Shown here piece by piece: positions 1 to 7,778 of a DNA stretch of 26,492 bases. The notes beneath the pieces are model-generated. The model was not told the origin of the DNA. It did no database searches and worked only from the letters and a program-made list of their open reading frames with translations. The translations under genes were made by a program, and so were the position numbers. Source of the stretch: a virus; the IMG/VR virus record IMGVR_UViG_3300017726_000068, positions 1 through 26,492 of that record. One strand, 5' to 3'. The stretch's first letter is position 1, and each line of letters opens with the position of its first letter.

Positions 1-125
1 CACACGGGGGAGCTTTCATTTTTCTTACGCAAAATTAAATCTAAATCGTGTGGGTATAGATATACCAAACTAAAACCAGTTTAAGTTCAGTATGTTAGTT
101 GTAATATGGCCAAGCTAAAAATAAA
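1..125. other. Left genome end, putative cos-flanking and terminase-binding region
   Basis: This non-coding leader precedes the small terminase gene. Seen in sequence: the first 11 bases contain CACGGGGGA, which recurs at 26463-26471 near the right end. CACACG at 1-6 is the inverse complement of CGTGTG at 47-52. GGTATA-GA-TATACC at 53-66 is a perfect 6-bp inverted repeat. AAACT at 67-71 pairs with AGTTT at 78-82 across a 6-nt loop. Dyad-rich DNA beside terS, with an HNH gene near the other end, is the normal setting of a cos site, so this may be where the terminase binds. That role is inferred. I see no TAnnTTTG promoter here. Confidence 0.5.
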
Positions 126-599
126 ATGAGAGGGAGAAAAAAAATGCCAACAAAAGTAAAGGAGCTAAAAGGCACACTAGAGAAATCCAGATTGGTGGGA
201 AATGAAATGGAAACTTCTCAAGTTGTTAGTATGCCTTCAGCTCCCTCCTTTCTCAATAAACAAGGCGCAGACGAATGGGACTTAGTCACTAATGAACTAG
301 CTAATATAAAGATGTTACACTTGACAGACTTATCAATCTTAGCAGCGTACTGCAATGAGATAGGTATTTACCGAGAGATAGCTCAAGAGTTACAAGGCAA
401 CTTTACCGAGCAGACCGTTGACAAAGATGGTCGGTTGAGGTCTAGTAAGATTGCACCTAAGTACAAGGTAATGCAAAACGCTTTACAAAACGCTATGAAA
501 ATTGCTACGCAATTTGGATTCACTCCAAGCTCAAGAGCATCTCTTAGTATGCCAGAGCAAGATGAGGAAAGGACTGACGATTTTAACTTCTTTGACTAA
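126..599 (+). CDS. terS: Terminase small subunit, P27 family
   Basis: The 157-residue protein is the DNA-recognition subunit of the packaging motor. It should bind near the genome end and hand DNA to the large subunit. The N-terminus MRGRKKMPTKVKELKG matches the conserved opening of P27-family small terminases (GRKPxPxxLKxLxG). This favours the ATG at 126 over the in-frame ATG at 144, which would cut the motif. The rest is helical and charged (WDLVTNEL near residue 51, then LTDLSILAAYCNEI near 66-79), as in the family. The acidic C-terminal tail is also usual. The stop at 597-599 overlaps the following ATG by one base. The leader is A-rich with no clear Shine-Dalgarno site. Confidence 0.88.
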   Translation: MRGRKKMPTKVKELKGTLEKSRLVGNEMETSQVVSMPSAPSFLNKQGADEWDLVTNELANIKMLHLTDLSILAAYCNEIGIYREIAQELQGNFTEQTVDKDGRLRSSKIAPKYKVMQNALQNAMKIATQFGFTPSSRASLSMPEQDEERTDDFNFFD

Positions 600-1366
600 T
601 GATTGACTTATATAACGGAGATTGTTTAGAGGTAATGAAATCTATTAAAGATAATAGTATTGATGCTATAATTACAGACCCACCATACGGAACGACAGCG
701 TGTAAATGGGATAATGAAATTCCTTTTGAAGAAATGTGGGAACAATTAAATAGAATAATAAAACCTAACGGTGCTATAGTTTTATTTGGTAGTGAGCCGT
801 TTAGTAGTGCTTTAAGAATGAGCAATATTAATAACTTCAAATATGACTGGATATGGGAAAAATCAATGCCTACTGGAATGGCTCAAAATTCATATATGCC
901 TATGAAGTACCACGAAATAATAAGCGTATTTGTAAATAAAAGCAAACCAACTTTTAACAAACAATTAGCTGAAAGAAACAAAACCAGCTTATTGAGGGCT
1001 AAATATAAAATACAAGGAAGTCCAAATAAATCGAATCACATAAATATAGGAAAAAGAGAACCTACCTATTATGATAATACAAAAGTAAATCCTAAAACAG
1101 TATTAAAATTTAAAAGTGTACCTAACACTCCCAAAGGAAGTAAAAAACACCCAACACAAAAACCTGTAGCTTTAATGGAGTATCTCATCAAAACTTATAC
1201 AAACGAAAACGAAACAGTATTAGATTTTACTATGGGTAGTGGAACAACTGGAGTGGCTTGTAAAAATTTGAATAGAAATTTTATAGGGATAGAAAAAAAT
1301 AAAAACTATTTTGATATAGCTAGTACAAGAATCAAAGAACATCAATCTCAACTTAGGCTAATATGA
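599..1366 (+). CDS. DNA methyltransferase 1 (N4/N6 type, motif order IV then I)
   Basis: This 255-residue protein should transfer a methyl group from S-adenosylmethionine to an exocyclic base amine. DPPYG at residues 27-31 is catalytic motif IV, and DFTMGSGTTG from 209 is the SAM-binding motif I. Having IV before I marks the beta-type arrangement with the target-recognition region between them. THPTQKP-like residues (KHPTQKPVALMEYL) just before motif I are typical of this family. The gene lies between terS and terL, an unusual place for a methyltransferase. It overlaps terS by 1 nt and the next methyltransferase by 4 nt (ATGA). Its last 38 nt nearly duplicate the end of that neighbour. The target base and site cannot be read from the sequence. 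Self-protection against restriction is the likely use. Confidence 0.85.
   Translation: MIDLYNGDCLEVMKSIKDNSIDAIITDPPYGTTACKWDNEIPFEEMWEQLNRIIKPNGAIVLFGSEPFSSALRMSNINNFKYDWIWEKSMPTGMAQNSYMPMKYHEIISVFVNKSKPTFNKQLAERNKTSLLRAKYKIQGSPNKSNHINIGKREPTYYDNTKVNPKTVLKFKSVPNTPKGSKKHPTQKPVALMEYLIKTYTNENETVLDFTMGSGTTGVACKNLNRNFIGIEKNKNYFDIASTRIKEHQSQLRLI
1329..1366 (+). repeat. Direct repeat copy 1, at the 3' end of methyltransferase 1
   Basis: This 38-nt stretch matches 1979-2016 at 36 of 38 positions, including 25 consecutive identical bases (1329-1353 and 1979-2003). It encodes the shared C-terminal residues RIKEHQSQL and runs through the ATGA stop/start overlap. The rest of the two genes is much less alike. 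Confidence 0.9.
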
Positions 1367-2016
1367 TAAACATTTACAATCAAGATTGTTTAGAAGCTAT
1401 GAAGTCAATGCAAGACAATCAATTCGACTTGGCGATAGTAGACCCACCTTATGGAATAGGTATAAGTGGACAAAAAGAAGTTAAAAAAAAAAGAGTTCAA
1501 AGAAATAGAAGTTCAGCACAAAACAGAAAATATCATAAAGAAAAAAAATGGGATAACGATATTCCAACAAAAGAATATTTTACAGAATTGCAAAGGGTTT
1601 CAATAAATCAGATAATATGGGGAGCTAACTACTTTGTTAAACATATCAACAAAGGAACAAAAGGTTGGATTATTTGGGATAAACAACAAAAGGGTTTATG
1701 GAGTTCTGATGCAGAAATAGCATATAGCAGCTACAATAAACCTACAAGAATATTTTTGCAAAATAGAATTATTTTACAGCAAGAGGGTGGTACAATACAC
1801 CCAACACAAAAGCCAGTTAAGTTATACAAATGGCTTTTAATGAACTACGCAAAGGAAGGTGATAAGATACTAGACACGCATTTAGGCAGTGGTTCAATAG
1901 CTATTGCTTGTCATAATCTAGGATATGACTTAGAAGGTTATGAGTTAGATAAGGGGTATTATGATAATGCTTTAAAACGAATCAAAGAACATCAATCTCA
2001 ACTAAAGCTAATATGA
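1363..2016 (+). CDS. DNA methyltransferase 2 (N4/N6 type)
   Basis: This 217-residue methyltransferase is a relative of the preceding gene. DPPYGIG at residues 27-33 is motif IV, at exactly the same position as in methyltransferase 1. DTHLGSGS (about 170-177) is motif I, preceded by the HPTQKPVKLYKWLL block typical of the family. The central region is lysine-rich and differs from that of methyltransferase 1, suggesting a different recognition sequence. FGGAN/WGANYF-type residues are visible as NQIIWGANYF. It overlaps both neighbours by 4 nt, so the terS-MTase-MTase-terL block is probably translated as one coupled message. Target site unknown. An anti-restriction role is inferred. Confidence 0.83.
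   Translation: MINIYNQDCLEAMKSMQDNQFDLAIVDPPYGIGISGQKEVKKKRVQRNRSSAQNRKYHKEKKWDNDIPTKEYFTELQRVSINQIIWGANYFVKHINKGTKGWIIWDKQQKGLWSSDAEIAYSSYNKPTRIFLQNRIILQQEGGTIHPTQKPVKLYKWLLMNYAKEGDKILDTHLGSGSIAIACHNLGYDLEGYELDKGYYDNALKRIKEHQSQLKLI
1979..2016 (+). repeat. Direct repeat copy 2, at the 3' end of methyltransferase 2
   Basis: Partner of the repeat at 1329-1366, with 36 of 38 identical bases. It abuts the terL start, so each methyltransferase cassette ends in the same sequence. A deletion or exchange between the two copies would remove exactly one methyltransferase and keep the ATGA junction intact. Confidence 0.9.
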
Positions 2017-3581
2017 AACTCAAAGAGGACAAGACTTTTTACTTTGATGATAAGGCAGCAGATAGAGTAGTCTACTTTATTGAGAATCACATCAAGCACA
2101 TCAAGGGAGAGTTGGGAGGTCAGCCATTTAAGTTAGAGCAATTTCAGAAAACAATAGTTAGAGATTTATTCGGTTGGAAGTATAGAGATAGTGGGCTAAG
2201 AAGATTTAGAACTGCTTATATATGTCTACCAAGAAAGAACGGAAAGTCTACTCTTATAAGTGCTATTGCTTTGTATATGTTACTAGCCGACAACGAGCCT
2301 TCGGCTGAGTGTTATATCGCTGCTGGAGATAGACAACAAGCTGGAATTATATTTGACGTTGCTAGTTCAATGGTTAGAGCTGACAATCAACTAAACAAGA
2401 ATTTGAAAGTATTTAAGAACTCAATTATCCACGAGAAAAGCAACTCAGCATTCAAAGCTATTAGCTCTGAGGCAAGTTCTAAGTTTGGCTACAACGCTAG
2501 TTTTATTTGTATGGATGAGTTCTTTGTTCAGAAAGATTCTAGTCTGTGGGATGCTTTGACTACATCGGTTGGTAGTAGGAGACAGCCAATGACAATTGCT
2601 ATTACTACTCCAGGATATAATAGAGAATCTATATGCTATAAGACTGAGGAGTATGGTCGTAAAGTATCAGAGGGAATTATAAAGGATGATTCTTTTTATT
2701 ATGTAAAATACTTTTGCGATTTAGAAACAGACTGGACAAGTGAGGAAGCATTAAGAATAGCAAATCCAGGAATAGAAACTGGTATTGTAAAATTAGACTA
2801 TCTTAAAAGAGAACAAGAGAAAGCTATCAAGCTACCAAGCTACGAGAATACCTTTAGAATGCTCCATCTAGGACAATGGATGTCATCAGCTAGTAAGTGG
2901 CTATCAGACCAACAATGGATGGAGTGCAACAAAGCTCCAATCAACTTAGAGGATTATAAAGGAATGACTGCTTACGCTGGATTAGATTTAGCTAGTGTTC
3001 GAGATGTTTCTGCTTTTGTTTTAATCATTCCAGAAGATGATAGGTTTACGGTAATCCCTTACTTCTTTGCTCCTAAAGAAAATGCTTTTATTCGTTCAAG
3101 ACGTGACCAAGTAGACTACATAGGTTGGTCTAAGGAGAATCTACTTGAACTCACAGAGGGCGATGTCACCGATTACAATTACATCAAGAAAAAAATTAAA
3201 GAAGTCGCTGAGGTTGTTAACATTAAGTCGATAGCCTATGACCGTTGGAACTCAAGCCAATTAGTTATAGACTTGACAGAGGATGGATTGCCAATGGAAA
3301 GCTATGGTCAAGGCTTTGCTAGTATGTCAGCACCAACTAAAGAACTTGAGAAGCTAATACTAGGCAAACAGATTAACCACGCTGGTAACAAAGTACTACG
3401 TTGGATGTGTAGTAACTTAGCTATGAAAACAGACCCAGCTGGTAATATAAAAATGGATAAGAGTAAGTCAAGTGAGAAGATTGATGGAATGGTAGCTCTT
3501 GTTATGGCTCTAGGATGTTATATGAATGACGATAGTAGAGACAATTCTACTTATGATGACAGAGGAATAGTTTGGATTTGA
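2013..3581 (+). CDS. terL: Terminase large subunit
   Basis: This 522-residue ATPase-nuclease pumps DNA into the prohead and cuts genome ends. PRKNGKST at residues 73-80 is the Walker A motif. FICMDE at 164-169 is Walker B with its catalytic glutamate. TTPG near 198 fits the coupling motif. The C-terminal nuclease begins with YAGLDLAS, where the Asp near 325 is an expected metal ligand. AYDRWNS near 409 and the SEKIDGMVALVMALG block near the end provide the usual later acidic residues. The length and motif order match the HK97/phi-Sa3-like Terminase_1 family used by cos phages. The ATG overlaps the stop of the preceding methyltransferase (ATGA), which fixes the start. Confidence 0.95.
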   Translation: MKLKEDKTFYFDDKAADRVVYFIENHIKHIKGELGGQPFKLEQFQKTIVRDLFGWKYRDSGLRRFRTAYICLPRKNGKSTLISAIALYMLLADNEPSAECYIAAGDRQQAGIIFDVASSMVRADNQLNKNLKVFKNSIIHEKSNSAFKAISSEASSKFGYNASFICMDEFFVQKDSSLWDALTTSVGSRRQPMTIAITTPGYNRESICYKTEEYGRKVSEGIIKDDSFYYVKYFCDLETDWTSEEALRIANPGIETGIVKLDYLKREQEKAIKLPSYENTFRMLHLGQWMSSASKWLSDQQWMECNKAPINLEDYKGMTAYAGLDLASVRDVSAFVLIIPEDDRFTVIPYFFAPKENAFIRSRRDQVDYIGWSKENLLELTEGDVTDYNYIKKKIKEVAEVVNIKSIAYDRWNSSQLVIDLTEDGLPMESYGQGFASMSAPTKELEKLILGKQINHAGNKVLRWMCSNLAMKTDPAGNIKMDKSKSSEKIDGMVALVMALGCYMNDDSRDNSTYDDRGIVWI

Positions 3582-3619
3582 CTTTTGCGATTTCTCTTAT
3601 CTTTGTAATGTAATTACAA
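3571..3619 (+). promoter_or_regulatory. Bacteroidota-type promoter for the head genes, with dyad at the start region
   Basis: TATCTTTG at 3598-3605 is an exact TAnnTTTG -7 element. Two TTTG candidates lie upstream: 3577-3580 (17-nt spacing) and 3571-3574 (23-nt spacing), both within the known range for Bacteroidota sigma factors. Just downstream, TGTAATTACA at 3609-3618 is a perfect palindrome, and TTGTAA (3603-3608) pairs with TTACAA (3614-3619). Transcription would start near 3612, inside this dyad, so a repressor could act here. The portal ATG follows at 3624. Confidence 0.65.
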
Positions 3620-3623
3620 TTTT

Positions 3624-4814
3624 ATGGGGCTATTTGATTTCTTGCGTTCTGAGAAAAGGGGCGATAATTTTTTAAGAGCTGTATTTGGTGGCTATGGTGC
3701 AGCCAACAAAACAGCAGTAAATAGAGATACATCTTTAACATTTAGCGCAGTCTTTGCTTGTGTTAGAGTTATTAGCGAATCAATAGCAAGTCTACCTATA
3801 AAAGTTTACAGAGTCGAGGAGGATGACGACAAGATTACTGACGTTAGCCATCCAATCTACCGACTACTAGCTCGTAATCCAAACGAGTATATGACACCAT
3901 ACACATTCCTAGATACTCTAATGACCAACTTATTGCTAGAGGGGAATGCGTATTTTTATATTGAGAGAGATGGCAACGCAAGACCAATCTCACTTATTCC
4001 TATCAATCCAGAAGATGTCAAAGTAATTAAGCACGATGGCCAAATATACTACGACATTAAAAACTATGAGATAGGAGTAATGAAAGAAGATATGTTACAC
4101 TTCTTCAACTTATCGTTTAATGGTTGTGAGGGAGTAAGCGTATTGAAAGCACAGAACACAACAATAGCAACTTCTATAGCTGCTAACGATACAGCAAATA
4201 GTTATCTAGGAAACTCTGCTCAAGTTGGTGGAGTTATTAAACATCCTGGCAAACTAAGCAAAGAAGCAGTATCAAGATTAAAGAACTCTTGGAATCAAAA
4301 CTACTCTGGCTCGTTTGTAGCTGGTAAGACCGCTATACTTGAGGAAGGTATGACGTTCGAGCAAACTAACATTGATGCTAATAAGTATCAGCTTTTAGAA
4401 ACTCGTAGATTCCAGATTGAAGAAGTGGCAAGAATATTTAAAGTACCATTGTCTTTGATTGGTCATCTCGAGAAGGCAGCTAACTACTCATCTATTGAGG
4501 CTTTAAGTATTGACTTTGTAAGATTTACGTTGATGCCTTATATGGTAATGATAGAGCAAGAGCTTAACAGAAAGCTATTTAGGGAAACAGAATTTGGTTC
4601 ATTTACTATTAAGCTAGATGCTAATGCTTTACTAAGAGGAGATAGTTCTTCTCGTGCAAGTTATTACAGAGAGATGGCTAGTATAGGTGCTTTGTCTATT
4701 AATGAGATAAGACGAATGGAGGACTTGAACAGAGTAGGTCCAGAAGGCGACCAATTATTTATGCCATTAAACTTTGCTCCAATTGGAGACGTAGAAGAGG
4801 AGGACAAAGAATAA
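3624..4814 (+). CDS. Portal protein, HK97 family
   Basis: This 396-residue subunit forms the ring at the head vertex through which DNA enters and leaves and to which the connector attaches. Family hallmarks are visible in order: MGLFDFL at the N-terminus, the AVFACVRVISESIASLPIKV helix near 41-60, NPNEYMTPYTF near 91, LLLEGNAYFYI near 107-117, LETRRFQIEEVARIF and VPLSLIG in the second half, and LRGDSSSRASYYREM with LSINEIRRMEDL near the end. The length is normal for the family. A promoter sits directly upstream. The next gene begins one base after the stop. The confident call rests on the dense match to the phage portal HK97 family. Confidence 0.94.
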   Translation: MGLFDFLRSEKRGDNFLRAVFGGYGAANKTAVNRDTSLTFSAVFACVRVISESIASLPIKVYRVEEDDDKITDVSHPIYRLLARNPNEYMTPYTFLDTLMTNLLLEGNAYFYIERDGNARPISLIPINPEDVKVIKHDGQIYYDIKNYEIGVMKEDMLHFFNLSFNGCEGVSVLKAQNTTIATSIAANDTANSYLGNSAQVGGVIKHPGKLSKEAVSRLKNSWNQNYSGSFVAGKTAILEEGMTFEQTNIDANKYQLLETRRFQIEEVARIFKVPLSLIGHLEKAANYSSIEALSIDFVRFTLMPYMVMIEQELNRKLFRETEFGSFTIKLDANALLRGDSSSRASYYREMASIGALSINEIRRMEDLNRVGPEGDQLFMPLNFAPIGDVEEEDKE

Positions 4815-6497
4815 ATGCCGATACCTACAAAAAATATAGACGAAACTAACGAGGAGTTCATTGAGAGATGTATGGCTGATGATACTATGGTAGAGGAGTA
4901 TGAAGATGACCAAAGGTTAGCTATATGTTCTTTACAATTAGATGAGGAAATAAGACAAACTAACTTTCCTAACAAGGGAGATGATAAAAAGATAAGTCTT
5001 AGAAATAGTGAAGAACCTCAATTCGACTTTGACTTCGCTAAAACTATAAAAGAACAAACTCCAGAGATTTGGAAAGCTGGAGGTAACATAAGAGGAAATG
5101 AGGCTTTTATGTTATGGGAAAGAGCTAGAGATGGTCAAGATACTGAGGCTATCAGAGAATGGATAAAAGAGAGAGAGGCTTGGATAAAAAGACACTTTGA
5201 AGATGGTAAACAATTCAAGGGAGATACAGAGCCAAATCTATCTAATGTTGGTGGAGTTGTTGCTCAAATTAAATGGGGAACGATTGGAACTCTAGGAGAG
5301 CAAGGAATGAAAGACGTAATTTTAGAACTAACTAAAAAGCTAGAGGGCAAGAAAGAGGAGAATCAAGTTACTGCTAAAATTAAAAAGGCTTTAGAAAATA
5401 AAGTTGAAAAACATAACGAAGAAATAAAAAAGCTTGATTTAGCTTGGAATGGTCGTACTACTTATGCTGAACTTAAAAAGGTTTTTGATAGAGGAGTTGG
5501 AGCATACAATACAAATCCAGGCTCGGTTAGACCAAATATGACTCCAGAGAGTTGGGGTTTAGCAAGAGTTAACTCGTTTTTATTTGCTCTAAAAAAAGGT
5601 AGATTTCAAGGTGGTAAACACGATACAGATTTATTACCAGACAATCATCCAGTAAAAAAAGAAATGGAAGAAAATAATAGATTTATGAAAAAGCACGATT
5701 TAAGACACATTCAAAAGATTGAGGAAACTGATGACTCAATCATTATCTACTATGGTAAAAATGTCGATGACGTTGAAATGATAGACGAACAAGATGACGA
5801 GATGGATGAAGCAGACCACTATCCAGGACACGAGGAAGAAAAAACAGAAATAAGAACTAATCCAAACGCTGAAGTAAGAACTTTTGACGTTCAAGACTTA
5901 GAGCTTAGAATGGATGGAGACAAGCCAACAGTTGTAGGTTATGGTGCTGTATTCAACTCAATGTCTAACGACTTAGGTGGATTTAGAGAGTTTATAGCTC
6001 CTAATGCTTTTGAAGGTAGACTTGAAGATGATGTTAGATTCCTAATTAATCACGATGGTATGCCATTAGCTAGAACAACAAACGGAACGTTAAGACTTTC
6101 TGTTGATGAGAAGGGATTAAGATATGAGGCAGATATGCCAAACACATCAACAGCTAGAGATTTGATGGAACTACTAAAGAATGGTACAATCAATCAATCT
6201 AGCTTTGCGTTTACCGTTGAAGAAGATAGTTGGGAAGTAAAAGATGGAATGAACATCAGAACTATTGATAAGGTATCTCAACTTTACGATGTAAGCTCTG
6301 TAACTTATCCAGCATATAATGCTGCTAGTTCTTCTGTCGCTTTACGTTCTATGGAAGAATGGCAAGAAAAAGAAAAAGCTAAGAAACTAGAAGAAAGTTT
6401 AGAGGCTGAAAAATTAGAGGGTATAAAAGAAGAAGAAGATTTAAAGCAACGCTCCCTCAATGAAATGCGTTTAAAAATCTTGAAAAATAAATATTAA
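4815..6497 (+). CDS. Prohead protease with long N-terminal extension (HK97 gp4/S78-type C-terminus)
   Basis: This 560-residue protein is about three times the length of a simple prohead protease. The C-terminal part (about 358-515) is the protease that trims the capsid during maturation: VVGYGAVFNS at 373-382, INHD with the likely catalytic His413, and NQSSFAF with the likely nucleophile at Ser462 or Ser463. Upstream are two other blocks. One, around residues 12-45, has EEFIERCMADD and QRLAICS. The other, around 215-290, has KKVFDRGVGAYN, WGLARVNSFLFALK and DLLPDNHPV. I recognise both blocks as recurrent in phage morphogenesis proteins, but their functions are not known to me. A very acidic stretch separates them from the protease. 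The tail is a charged helix. Self-cleavage between the parts is possible. Confidence 0.85.
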   Translation: MPIPTKNIDETNEEFIERCMADDTMVEEYEDDQRLAICSLQLDEEIRQTNFPNKGDDKKISLRNSEEPQFDFDFAKTIKEQTPEIWKAGGNIRGNEAFMLWERARDGQDTEAIREWIKEREAWIKRHFEDGKQFKGDTEPNLSNVGGVVAQIKWGTIGTLGEQGMKDVILELTKKLEGKKEENQVTAKIKKALENKVEKHNEEIKKLDLAWNGRTTYAELKKVFDRGVGAYNTNPGSVRPNMTPESWGLARVNSFLFALKKGRFQGGKHDTDLLPDNHPVKKEMEENNRFMKKHDLRHIQKIEETDDSIIIYYGKNVDDVEMIDEQDDEMDEADHYPGHEEEKTEIRTNPNAEVRTFDVQDLELRMDGDKPTVVGYGAVFNSMSNDLGGFREFIAPNAFEGRLEDDVRFLINHDGMPLARTTNGTLRLSVDEKGLRYEADMPNTSTARDLMELLKNGTINQSSFAFTVEEDSWEVKDGMNIRTIDKVSQLYDVSSVTYPAYNAASSSVALRSMEEWQEKEKAKKLEESLEAEKLEGIKEEEDLKQRSLNEMRLKILKNKY

Positions 6498-6514
6498 TAT
6501 TAATTTTCTATAAA

Positions 6515-7726
6515 ATGAAAACATCAAAACTTTATAAAGAGGAAAGAGCTGAGGTTATCGAAAAGATGGAAGGACTTGTAGCATCTGCTGAAGGTCGTGA
6601 CTTATCTTCTGATGAGCAAAGCAACTTTGATTCTTTAAATGAAAAAGTAGAGGAGTTAAATAAGATGGCAGTACGTGCTGAATCTTTTGAGAAACTTCAA
6701 GCTACTAAAGCTGTTAAAGAAGTAACAGAAAACACTCCAAGCGAAGTTAGAGATTATTCTTTTGCTGATGCTATGAAACAAGCTGCAACTGGTCGTTTAG
6801 AAGGTCTTGTAAAAGAAATGGACCAAGAAGCTCGTAATGAGGCTCGTTATACTGGTCAATCTTACAAGGGTATAGGTATTCCAGCTTCAGTATTATCAAG
6901 AGCTGCCGTAGCAACTGCTGCTGGTAACTCTACTGAAGTAATGGCTTGGACTGACCAATTAGAGGCTAACTTAGTTTTAGCTTCTGCTGGTGCTAATTTC
7001 TATTCTTCTGTTGCAAACCAAAAATTCCCAGTATTTAGTGCTATCAACTCTGGATTCGTTGGAGAAACTGGTGGAACTGCTCCAGCTGCTAATGGTACTG
7101 CTACAAGTGTAACATTATCTCCTAAGAAACTTATCTCTATCGTTAATGTTTCTGCTGAAGCTGTTGCTCAGAATAGTGCTATCGAGGCTGCATTGAGAAG
7201 AAATATGGCTGCATCTGTAGCATCTACGTTAGAGTTGGCTTTACTAGGCGATGCTGATATTACTGATGCTCCAACATCTATTTTCTTAGATGCTGCAACT
7301 CAATCTGTCGCTGGTGCTGCTCCAACTGTAGCAGAGCTTTTAAATATGGAAGCTACTCTACTAGGTAACGGAGTAAACTTACAAGGTGCTAGAATGGCTT
7401 GGTTATTAGACTCTGGTGCTTTAGCTGAAGCTAAGCAACTTGCTCAAGTTTCTTCTGTTTCTCCAGCTTATGACAATGTTGATAAGTCATTCTTTGGCTA
7501 CTTTGCATTCAGTTCATCAAACGTAGGTGGAACATCTGGTTCAGGTACTAACTATATGTTACTTGATGCTAGTAAAGTACACATTGCTCAGTTCGGTGGT
7601 TTAGACGTTATTTATGACATCTATACTGGAGCTGGAACTGGTGAGCCAAGATATATTTTGACTAGCCTTGTGGATGGTGATATGGTACAAAATGATACGG
7701 CTGCTGTGAAAATAGCAAACGCTTAA
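6515..7726 (+). CDS. Major capsid protein, HK97 fold
   Basis: This 403-residue protein builds the icosahedral shell. Residues 1 to about 105 form a charged, coiled-coil-prone segment (RAEVIEKMEGLV, LNEKVEELNKM), like the delta domain that serves as an internal scaffold and is removed by the protease encoded just upstream. The capsid core follows: FPVFSAINSGFVGETG and SPKKLISIVNVSAEAV are typical of the phage capsid family, and the C-terminus (ASKVHIAQFGGLDVIYDIYTGAG) is the usual closing strand region. Codon use is unusually even and translation-friendly (many GCT, GGT and CGT codons), as expected for the most abundant product. A hairpin terminator follows directly. Confidence 0.94.
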   Translation: MKTSKLYKEERAEVIEKMEGLVASAEGRDLSSDEQSNFDSLNEKVEELNKMAVRAESFEKLQATKAVKEVTENTPSEVRDYSFADAMKQAATGRLEGLVKEMDQEARNEARYTGQSYKGIGIPASVLSRAAVATAAGNSTEVMAWTDQLEANLVLASAGANFYSSVANQKFPVFSAINSGFVGETGGTAPAANGTATSVTLSPKKLISIVNVSAEAVAQNSAIEAALRRNMAASVASTLELALLGDADITDAPTSIFLDAATQSVAGAAPTVAELLNMEATLLGNGVNLQGARMAWLLDSGALAEAKQLAQVSSVSPAYDNVDKSFFGYFAFSSSNVGGTSGSGTNYMLLDASKVHIAQFGGLDVIYDIYTGAGTGEPRYILTSLVDGDMVQNDTAAVKIANA

Positions 7727-7738
7727 TTTGTTTTTAAT

Positions 7739-7776
7739 TGGAGGGAGGAGAAATCCTCTCTCCATTAATTTTTTTT
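7739..7776 (+). terminator. Rho-independent terminator after the capsid gene
   Basis: GGAGGGAGGA (7740-7749) pairs with TCCTCTCTCC (7754-7763) through one G-T wobble, closed by a GAAA tetraloop and extended by T7739-A7764. A T-rich run reaches 7776, and the next gene starts at 7779. Since the tail genes downstream have no visible promoter of their own, this is probably a partial terminator that raises capsid mRNA over connector and tail mRNA. Confidence 0.85.
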
Positions 7777-7778
7777 AA

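Noticed and set aside
144-599. Alternative terS start at ATG 144
   Set aside because: An AGGGAG-like site precedes it, but starting there would remove MRGRKK, the conserved opening of P27-type small terminases.
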